64,000 bases of DNA from Oceanihabitans sp. IOP_32. Its GTDB lineage: Bacteria > Bacteroidota > Bacteroidia > Flavobacteriales > Flavobacteriaceae. The stretch lies in contig NZ_CP040813.1 of the NCBI RefSeq assembly GCF_009498295.1, positions 3,107,001 to 3,171,000 on the forward strand, written 5' to 3'. Every line of letters begins with the position of its first letter. The stretch's first letter is position 1. Under the pieces are notes generated by a model that was not told the DNA's origin, did no database searches, and saw only the letters and a program-made list of their open reading frames with translations. Shown in pieces: positions 57,793-64,000 of the stretch. The position numbers and the translations under genes are program-made.

Positions 57793-58401
57793 TTATTTTT
57801 TGGTGAGCTCTTCAAAACTGATTATTCGATCACAGATTCGGTTTAATAAAGGCAATTCATGACTTACTACAAGCATCCCTAATTGGCGTTCTTTAACCAC
57901 TTGCAATACCGTTTGCCATATTTGCGCTTGGTTAATGGTATCTAGCATGGTGGTCATTTCATCTGCTATTAAGTACTTGGTTTCAGGAGCGATAGTTCGG
58001 GCCAAACAAAAACGTTGTAATTCGCCGCCAGATAGTTGAGAAGGGTAGCGCTGTAGCAAATCTTTACTAATACCGAAGGTTTTTAAATCGGTATCACTAA
58101 AAGAACCAGATTCGGCTAAAACTTGTTTCATACGCCAGCGTGGGTTTATGGCCTTTTCAGGGTGTTGACCAATGATTTGCACAGGGTTTCTCCCTTTGTG
58201 ATTATAGGCTAAACCATTCACTAAAACAGTTCCTTTATTTGGTTTTAAGTAGCCTGCAATAACTTTAGCAAAAGAACTTTTACCCGCGCCACTTTTACCG
58301 TATAAACCAACTATTTCTCCTGGTTTTAAGACAAAGTTAATTTGATCAAATATCCATCTATCTGGACTATAACGAAAACTTATGTTGTTAATTTCTAGCA
58401 T
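57793..58401 (-). CDS. nikE: Nickel/peptide ABC transporter ATP-binding protein
   Basis: The 202-residue ATPase has Walker A GLYGKSGAGKSSFAKV (33-48), signature LSGGELQRFCLARTI and Walker B YLIADEMTTMLD. It belongs to the DppF/NikE type but lacks the C-terminal extension of OppF. Its start overlaps the end of nikD by 14 bp, so they are co-translated. It forms the ATPase dimer with NikD to power nickel import. Last gene of the operon. Confidence 0.85.
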   Translation of the reverse strand: MLEINNISFRYSPDRWIFDQINFVLKPGEIVGLYGKSGAGKSSFAKVIAGYLKPNKGTVLVNGLAYNHKGRNPVQIIGQHPEKAINPRWRMKQVLAESGSFSDTDLKTFGISKDLLQRYPSQLSGGELQRFCLARTIAPETKYLIADEMTTMLDTINQAQIWQTVLQVVKERQLGMLVVSHELPLLNRICDRIISFEELTKK

Positions 58402-59353
58402 AAAAACATCTTACCATGGTGTTATTTACCCATGAGGATTCTGGTTTCTTTTCTCGACAAAGATCGGTAGCTATGGGACAGCGTGGCGAAAATGCACAAC
58501 CCGAAATCACATCATTAACCCCTGGTTGATGACCTTTTAAAGGTTCAAAATCATTTTCAGGTAAGGCACGCCAAAGCGCTTTGGTGTAGGGGTGTTTTAG
58601 GTGTTCACCTTGCCCAGAAAAATCTTCTTTTTTTGCAATTTCAATAGTTTCTCCTGCATAAAAAACAGCAATTCTGTCGGCTATTTTTAAAGCGGCATAG
58701 ATATCATGGGTAATAAACATCATGCCGCTATTAGTTCTTCCCAGTTGCTTGATATGGCTTAAGGTTTCTTCCCAGTTAGCCTTATCTAAACCAGGAGTAG
58801 GCTCATCTGCAATTATTAATTTTGCATCGCTTACCATGGCTGTTGCAATTAAAACACGACGCGCCATGCCTCCAGAAAGCTCAAACGGATAAAGATTACC
58901 AGTGCCTTCTGGTAAGCCTAATTTGTAAAAAGCATCTTCTTGAGCCTTTTTTTTATCTTTTTTGTTATGTATGGCGTTTTGTACTTGTTTCCCCGTTTTC
59001 ATTAAAGGGTCTAGAGCTTTAACCGATTGCGGAATTAATGCAATTTCTTTACCACGAAGCAGGTCTTGTTTGCTTTTTGTTAATGGCTGACCTTCAAAAT
59101 ATACTTTACCTTGAGTTATGGCATTTTCAGGTAAAATACCTAATATGGCATCGGCAAGAAGACTTTTTCCAGAACCACTAGATCCCAAAACAGCAACAAT
59201 TTCGCCTTCATTAATAGTGAGTTCAAAATTTTTAATAACCGCTACCAACGATTCTTCAAAGCCTTTTTTATACTGGGGAAAGGACAATGAAAAATTTTTG
59301 ACCTCTAATAGGGGCGTAGTCTCTTCTTTATTAAGGATAGCATTGTTTAACAT
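58388..59353 (-). CDS. nikD: Nickel/peptide ABC transporter ATP-binding protein
   Basis: The 321-residue ATPase has Walker A LGSSGSGKSLLADA, signature LSGGMARRVLIATAM and Walker B KLIIADEPTPGLD. At the C-terminus it has the Opp/Dpp/Nik signature GCAFSPRCPIATDLCREKKP with three cysteines. This type pairs with NikE. The start ATG at 59353 leaves 10 bp to nikC. Confidence 0.87.
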   Translation of the reverse strand: MLNNAILNKEETTPLLEVKNFSLSFPQYKKGFEESLVAVIKNFELTINEGEIVAVLGSSGSGKSLLADAILGILPENAITQGKVYFEGQPLTKSKQDLLRGKEIALIPQSVKALDPLMKTGKQVQNAIHNKKDKKKAQEDAFYKLGLPEGTGNLYPFELSGGMARRVLIATAMVSDAKLIIADEPTPGLDKANWEETLSHIKQLGRTNSGMMFITHDIYAALKIADRIAVFYAGETIEIAKKEDFSGQGEHLKHPYTKALWRALPENDFEPLKGHQPGVNDVISGCAFSPRCPIATDLCREKKPESSWVNNTMVRCFYARN

Positions 59354-59363
59354 AATAAAAGAA

Positions 59364-60227
59364 TTAATGTTTTTGTCCTTTAAAAGGATCGAAAACTTTG
59401 CGTAAATTACGACCTAAATTATCAAATATACCCACCATAACTAATAACATTAAGCCTGGGAATAATGCCAGCCACCACATGCCTGACGATAAATAACCCA
59501 TGGCTTCAGAGAGGATAATCCCAATTGCTGGTTCTTCAGAAGGCAATCCAAAACCTAAAAACGTCACACTAGCTTCGTGCAAAATGGCATGCGGAAAGGT
59601 TAAAAGAAAACCAATGCTTAACTGCGGAAGCAGGTGCGGGAATATATGGTTTCTAGCAATCCAAAACCACGATTTACCCATGTTCCTAGAAGCCGTAATA
59701 TATTCGGTGTTTTTAATTTGTATAATCTCTGCTCTTAATAAACGTGACAATCTCGGCCAGTGCGTTAATGCTACAGCGATAATAACACCTTGAAGTCCGC
59801 CACCTAACATAAAAGATATAAGTATAAGGGCAACAATGTGTGGTACTCCTAAAAATAAATCAATTAACCAGGTTAAAAAGGCGTCTGCTGTTTTGCTTAA
59901 AATAGAGAATAAGCTCAGTATAAGCGAAATCACAGCGCTAAGAAATGCCGCTAATAAGCCCACCCAAAAACTTAAAGTCAAGCCTTTTACAGTACGCGTA
60001 AACATATCTCTACCCAGCCAATCTGTGCCAAACAGATGTGACCAAGAGGGCGCACTATTTTGAATATCGAGATTAACAGCAAGGCCAGATTCTCCTATAA
60101 AAAAGCCCGAAATAACTAATATCAATAATAATGTAACAGCCAAAAACGAAGTGAGTAAAGCACGTTTTCTGACATTCCATTTTTTGAAATGATTTAAAGT
60201 AATGTGTTTAGAAATTTGCTCAGACAT
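59364..60227 (-). CDS. nikC: Nickel/peptide ABC transporter permease
   Basis: The 287-residue permease has an N-terminal membrane segment (TSFLAVTLLLILVISGFFIG), the DppC/NikC-type loop APSWSHLFGTDWLGRDMFTR, further membrane helices, and the EAA-loop YITASRNMGKSWFWIARNHI. Typical of the DppC/NikC subunit. It overlaps nikB by 8 bp. Confidence 0.87.
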   Translation of the reverse strand: MSEQISKHITLNHFKKWNVRKRALLTSFLAVTLLLILVISGFFIGESGLAVNLDIQNSAPSWSHLFGTDWLGRDMFTRTVKGLTLSFWVGLLAAFLSAVISLILSLFSILSKTADAFLTWLIDLFLGVPHIVALILISFMLGGGLQGVIIAVALTHWPRLSRLLRAEIIQIKNTEYITASRNMGKSWFWIARNHIFPHLLPQLSIGFLLTFPHAILHEASVTFLGFGLPSEEPAIGIILSEAMGYLSSGMWWLALFPGLMLLVMVGIFDNLGRNLRKVFDPFKGQKH

Positions 60228-61200
60228 GTGATGGTTTTGTTTTCATTCGCGGGTCAATAACAACATATAATAGGTCTGCCAAAAAATTACCAATAAATAT
60301 AAAAATGACACTAAAGAGTGTGATACCTAGAAGCAACGGTACATCACCACCCAAACCGGCTCTTACAACCGCTTGACCTAAACCGGGATAAGAGAAAACC
60401 TGCTCGGTTAATATAGCCCCGCCAAAAAGCTCTCCAAACGAAGCGAAATGCAATGAAATAGCTGGTAAAGAGATGTTTCGCAGTCCGTGTCTCCACAATA
60501 ATTTTGTACCACTTTCCCCTTTAGCTCTAGCAAAACGTATAAATTCACTATTAAGAACTTCTATTAATTTAGATCGTGTATGCAGAGCTATACTGGCTAC
60601 ACCACCAATACTTAATGTTAAAACGGGTAACACCAAATGTTTTGTTTTATCTAAAAAACTCACCTCTCCAGCTATGCTACCAGCTGGTGCAGCTAGACCT
60701 ACCGGAAACCAACCAAGCCAAGCAGCAAAAATCATGAGCATTATTAGTCCAAACCAAAAGGAGGGTGTTGAGGCTAAGATGAAAGAAAAACTTTTAATAA
60801 AGCGATCAATAAAAGAGTCTTCATTCATACCTGCAAAAATACCGAGTACAAAACCAAAAAAGCCTGATAGTATCCAGGCAATTCCCATTAAAGCTATCGA
60901 TGCTGAAAAGCGATTTGAAATAATATCAGCAACGGGTTCTCTGTATATTAAGGAGTTTCCTAAATTACCTTGAAGTACGGCTTTACCCCAAAGCATAAAT
61001 TGCTCAGGTTTAGATTGGTTTAAGCCCCAATACGCTTCAATGTTTTTACGTTGTTCTGGACTAATTTTCGATGCTTCTGCCCCAACGTAAGACCTTACAG
61101 GGTCTACTGGAGAGTAGCTTATTAAAGTAAAGGATATGATGCTTATCGCAACGAGTAAGCCCGCTAATTTCGCGATTTTTTTGAGTATAAAAATAATCAT
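60220..61200 (-). CDS. nikB: Nickel/peptide ABC transporter permease
   Basis: The 326-residue permease has the first membrane helix (LAGLLVAISIISFTLISYSP), the DppB-type SPVDPVRSYVGAEAS segment, and the EAA loop EFIRFARAKGESGTKLLWRH. It is the DppB/NikB partner of NikC; together they form the inner-membrane channel. It starts 10 bp after nikA and its end overlaps nikC. Confidence 0.87.
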   Translation of the reverse strand: MIIFILKKIAKLAGLLVAISIISFTLISYSPVDPVRSYVGAEASKISPEQRKNIEAYWGLNQSKPEQFMLWGKAVLQGNLGNSLIYREPVADIISNRFSASIALMGIAWILSGFFGFVLGIFAGMNEDSFIDRFIKSFSFILASTPSFWFGLIMLMIFAAWLGWFPVGLAAPAGSIAGEVSFLDKTKHLVLPVLTLSIGGVASIALHTRSKLIEVLNSEFIRFARAKGESGTKLLWRHGLRNISLPAISLHFASFGELFGGAILTEQVFSYPGLGQAVVRAGLGGDVPLLLGITLFSVIFIFIGNFLADLLYVVIDPRMKTKPSHV

Positions 61201-61210
61201 TTATGGTGTT

Positions 61211-62812
61211 TTATTCTTTCCAATGCCAGTTCTCAACAAAATCCATTATTGGCCAATCGTGCTCGTGGGGTTGTAATTTTTGGGGACCAATAACAAGGTT
61301 CTCTCGCATGTAAAACAAATGATTTAAATTAACTAACCAAACCCAAGGGGCATCACCTTTATTTGAGAATCCAGTGCTGCCATCCCATTGCGCTTTTTTC
61401 CAATACCTATTGGCTTCTTTTTGAGATAGAGCTCCAAGTGCTTTTTCAAAATTAGCATCAACAGCATCGTTCGCGTAAAAATTAGGATTGTTTAGTCCGC
61501 GACCTTGCACTTTACTGCTGTACGCATGGTATAATTCTAATGGATTATGACTCCCTAAGCCAAATAGAACAGCGTTGGCGTGCATATGCTCTTCAATTTC
61601 ATTCCAATTTGTACCTTTAATTTGTATTTTGATGCCAAGTGCCTTCATCATATCTGCAAAGGCAATAGCTAAAGATTGTCTAATCTGTTCGTTAGAAGGG
61701 TAGTACAAGGTGAATTCTGCTTTTACGCCGTTTTTCTCACGAATACCATCATCTTTTAGCTTCCAACCTCCGTTTTCTAAAATGTCTTTTGCTTTTTCAA
61801 GGTCACCATCATTTTTAATTTCTGTTTCAGGATTCCACCAAGGCAAACCATCAGTTATCGTGTAGGCTGGCGTTCCGTATCCTTTTAAAAGCCCATGAAC
61901 TAAGGCTTTACGGTCTACACCAATATTCATGGCTTTGCGTATAGCTATATCAGACGTGACGTTGTTTCCTAAAGCTAGACCGTTAAAGGTTTTGCCTTCA
62001 TTAGGTAGGTAAGGTAGGGCAATACCGCGATTATCGACACTTTGTAAATTAACTAAAGTCATACCATTAATTTTTTCGTCTGCCAAGGTTGGAGATACGG
62101 CTGCAATATCCACTTGACCAGATTTTGCAGCAGCAAAGGCGGCATCTGCAGATAAAAATAAAAACACTAATCTTTTAAAATAGGGTGTCTTACCAAAATA
62201 ATTGGGGTTGGCTTCAATAATAAGTTGTTGCCCTTTATCCCACTGTACAAATTGATAAGGTCCAGACCCTATAGGATTCTCGCTGTAGGTCGCATTATAG
62301 GCATGCTTAGGAACAATTCCTAAACTTAATAAATGGTGTATAAAGGTGTAATTTCGCTTTATCAAGCTAAACTTAACGGTAAGTCGATCTGTTTTTTCAA
62401 CCTTATCAAGATTGGTTAAATCTACTAAAGAAGCACTGTTTTTTGCGGTTTGGAAGGTAAAAACCACATCGTCTGCTGTTAGTGGTTTTCCGTCTGAAAA
62501 TTGAATGTTATCCCTAAGTTTAACCGTCCATGTTATACCATCGTCACTAATACTATAATGGGTGGCGGCATCGTTTTTAATATTAAAATCTTGATCGTAT
62601 TTTAATAAGGTACTTTGAAAAATAGGTCTAGCATATTGTCCCCAACCTAGGGTAGGGTCAAACCCAGTTTCGGGCTCACCGCCAATAGCTAAAATTAATT
62701 CGTCATTTTGTTGTTTGGTCTCACTTTGGTTGCTGCTATCATTATTTTTACATGAAGTCAAGATCATAAAAAAGACTATAGAAAATAAAAATAGCGATTT
62801 TGAAAATCTCAT
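61211..62812 (-). CDS. nikA: Nickel-binding ABC transporter substrate-binding lipoprotein
   Basis: The 533-residue lipoprotein has a signal peptide ending MILTSC (Cys21) and belongs to family 5 solute-binding proteins, as shown by LTADDVVFTFQTAKN and PIGSGPYQFVQWDKGQQLII. The opening ELILAIGGEPETGFDPTLGW and GQYARPIFQSTLLKYD match nickel-binding NikA/NikZ proteins of Campylobacter and others. It would capture nickel or a nickel chelate in the periplasm and deliver it to NikBC. First gene of the operon. Confidence 0.85.
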   Translation of the reverse strand: MRFSKSLFLFSIVFFMILTSCKNNDSSNQSETKQQNDELILAIGGEPETGFDPTLGWGQYARPIFQSTLLKYDQDFNIKNDAATHYSISDDGITWTVKLRDNIQFSDGKPLTADDVVFTFQTAKNSASLVDLTNLDKVEKTDRLTVKFSLIKRNYTFIHHLLSLGIVPKHAYNATYSENPIGSGPYQFVQWDKGQQLIIEANPNYFGKTPYFKRLVFLFLSADAAFAAAKSGQVDIAAVSPTLADEKINGMTLVNLQSVDNRGIALPYLPNEGKTFNGLALGNNVTSDIAIRKAMNIGVDRKALVHGLLKGYGTPAYTITDGLPWWNPETEIKNDGDLEKAKDILENGGWKLKDDGIREKNGVKAEFTLYYPSNEQIRQSLAIAFADMMKALGIKIQIKGTNWNEIEEHMHANAVLFGLGSHNPLELYHAYSSKVQGRGLNNPNFYANDAVDANFEKALGALSQKEANRYWKKAQWDGSTGFSNKGDAPWVWLVNLNHLFYMRENLVIGPQKLQPHEHDWPIMDFVENWHWKE

Positions 62813-63300
62813 TTTTAGTATGTTTTTAATTGAGAATAAAGCATTTAGGTATTATTTCTTGTGCTTCAAGTATTATTTTAGCAAATATAACTACTTATTT
62901 AGAAAATAATCCGCAATCTTAGAATAATATTGTTGCATTTATGAAGCTGTTTTTTAATCCTAAAAATGAGTATCAAAATGATGGTCGTTACTTATAAATT
63001 GCTCCCCTTAATCTTCAGAATTGTTGTTTTGTTTTTATGTCGTAATTGATTATGGAGTCGTACCCAAATAAATTAATATTAGAATTTTATAGTGAAAATT
63101 CTATCAAATATCGTGTTTACAATCTGTAGGTAATTCATCTTTTCTTATAGCGATGGCATCAACTTAAAATACAATAAACTATGTTGAATTTGTTTATTTA
63201 CCTTAAACTATCAGTCAAAAGATACCAGAGGTTTTTAGAGTAAATTAGTGGTGTTTTTTCGGTTAAAAAGAATATTTTACGAAAATTATCGACTAAACGC
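62813..63300. other. Gap upstream of nikA
   Basis: This non-coding stretch should include the nikA promoter. Two copies of GTATTATTT lie at 62849 and 62870, spaced by 21 bp (two helical turns), on the plus strand; they are direct rather than inverted, so they do not form a typical NikR site. Nothing else is visible. Confidence 0.35.
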
Positions 63301-63330
63301 TTGTTTTATTCGATAAAATACATAAATTTG
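63301..63330 (+). promoter_or_regulatory. Flavobacterial-type promoter
   Basis: TTG at 63301-63303 and TAAATTTG at 63323-63330, with a 19-bp spacer, match the -33/-7 consensus of Bacteroidetes. Transcription would start near 63337, about 16 bp before the ATG at 63353. Confidence 0.65.
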
Positions 63331-63352
63331 TTTTAAATATAAAATCGTAGAT

Positions 63353-63805
63353 ATGAAAATAAAAATTATTTTGATAAGCTTTAGTTTGTTTATGGTCACA
63401 GCTTTGGGTTTTGCGCAAAAAAAAAATGCGCCAAAAAGTATTATTAACGGAAATGTTTTTATCAAAAAATATCATACTATTGAAGATCTTGAACGCATGC
63501 ATAAAGGAGAATTATTAAATTTATATACAGAACGCGTAGAGAGTCTTGTTAAGCTGCTTCCTTACATTGCATTTGCTACTAAGCCAGGGGTTACATTAAC
63601 TGCTTTGGGAATACCAAACGATAGTAACAATATTAAAATTCTTGATAGAAACCTTGAAGCTACACAGAATTATTTAGAAATAAACGGTCAGTTTCAAAGA
63701 CAAATTCTACCGTACTCAGATACAAAAAACTTAATTGCGGCTATTTTGTTTTATGAAGAAACCATGAAGTCGTTACATGAGTATAGTGAATTTAATTTAA
63801 ATTAA
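63353..63805 (+). CDS. Secreted protein of unknown function
   Basis: The 150-residue protein has a signal peptide (LISFSLFMVTALGFAQ, cleavage after residue 21) and a helical mature part with YHTIEDLERMHKGELLNLYT and ERVESLVKLLPYIAFATKPG. This resembles other small secreted flavobacterial proteins, but I do not recognise a family. No neighbour on the same strand within the window indicates a function. Confidence 0.7.
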   Translation: MKIKIILISFSLFMVTALGFAQKKNAPKSIINGNVFIKKYHTIEDLERMHKGELLNLYTERVESLVKLLPYIAFATKPGVTLTALGIPNDSNNIKILDRNLEATQNYLEINGQFQRQILPYSDTKNLIAAILFYEETMKSLHEYSEFNLN

Positions 63806-63857
63806 AATGGTTATTTGTACTTAATACAAAAGCTATTAGTATCGGGTTAACAATAAA

Positions 63858-63903
63858 AGTTATGTTATAGTTGATAGCGAAGTTATGTTATAGTTGATAG
63901 CGA
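63858..63903. repeat. Two perfect 23-bp tandem repeats
   Basis: The unit AGTTATGTTATAGTTGATAG plus CGA occurs twice without change (63858-63880, 63881-63903) after the secreted-protein gene. Non-coding. Confidence 0.9.
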
Positions 63904-64000
63904 AGTCAAGAAACTTAACAAAGGTTATAACTTCTAAATTAAAGTTTTAATCAAGATAACAAGCTAAATGTGTTCAGGTTATATCCTGCAGAAATGCTGA

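Noticed and set aside
60473-60973. Plus-strand 166-codon frame
   Set aside because: It is antisense to nikB, whose membrane topology and EAA loop are well supported.
62813-62940. Shared words GTATTATTT and GAATAATATT upstream of nikA and the nickel receptor as NikR sites
   Set aside because: The words are AT-rich and short, and the copies are direct rather than inverted with the spacing expected for NikR; chance is a sufficient explanation.

Overview
The window is chromosomal DNA from a member of the Bacteroidota, most likely a marine or soil Flavobacteriaceae. The evidence is the AT-rich sequence, SusC/SusD proteins, a Bacteroidetes-type ECF sigma/FecR pair, several TonB-dependent receptors with carboxypeptidase-regulatory-like N-termini, and promoters of the TTG-N19/20-TAnnTTTG type. 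Many genes also belong to families I know mainly from flavobacteria (DUF6146, DUF5916, TIGR02757, BatA-type proteins). I see no tRNA, rRNA, CRISPR array, phage or complete insertion sequence. The window opens inside pntB.

Layout. 1-5.8 kb: the pntB 3' end, a redoxin, and a tight minus-strand operon of a BatA/VWA protein, a dihydroorotase-like protein without its HxH motif, a small membrane protein and an esterase. 5.8-7.8 kb is a decayed patch: a 91-bp relic of a glycosyltransferase, a gap with a possible coding remnant, and a small membrane-protein gene split by a 160-bp MITE-like element. A 259-bp copy of that element lies at 740-998. 7.8-22 kb: glycosyltransferase, M61 peptidase, TIGR02757 protein, SulP transporter, LolD-type ATPase, DUF5916 barrel protein, and a probable zinc-uptake TonB receptor with a His-rich loop and small companions. 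22-36.7 kb is mostly housekeeping: DUF937 protein, serA, serC, a LuxC-like acyl-CoA reductase divergent from a ferredoxin, an acyl-CoA synthetase, ychF, parE/parC and miaA. 36.7-41.2 kb: potassium channel, M1 aminopeptidase, patatin-like lipase and a membrane-anchored protein.

41.6-54.3 kb is a nutrient-uptake locus. A sigma factor diverges from fecR, followed by an STN-domain SusC, a SusD, a frameshifted outer-membrane barrel gene and an M16 metallopeptidase. Sensing through SusC, FecR and the sigma factor would couple import to expression; the M16 enzyme makes a peptide substrate plausible.

54.7-62.8 kb is a complete nickel module: NikR, a TonB-dependent outer-membrane receptor, and nikABCDE. 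Together these would carry nickel or a nickel chelate from the outside to the cytoplasm under nickel-responsive control. No nickel enzyme is encoded here.

The least expected content is repeat DNA. The MITE-like family has 12-bp inverted ends and 3-bp TTA target duplications; removing one copy plus one duplication restores an exact 135-codon reading frame. A second family is an ungapped 164-bp intergenic repeat (about 83% identical between copies by hand count) with an internal stem-loop, upstream of the TIGR02757 gene and of nikR. Two further REP-like or dispersed-repeat remnants lie at 10875-11022 and 23844-23910.
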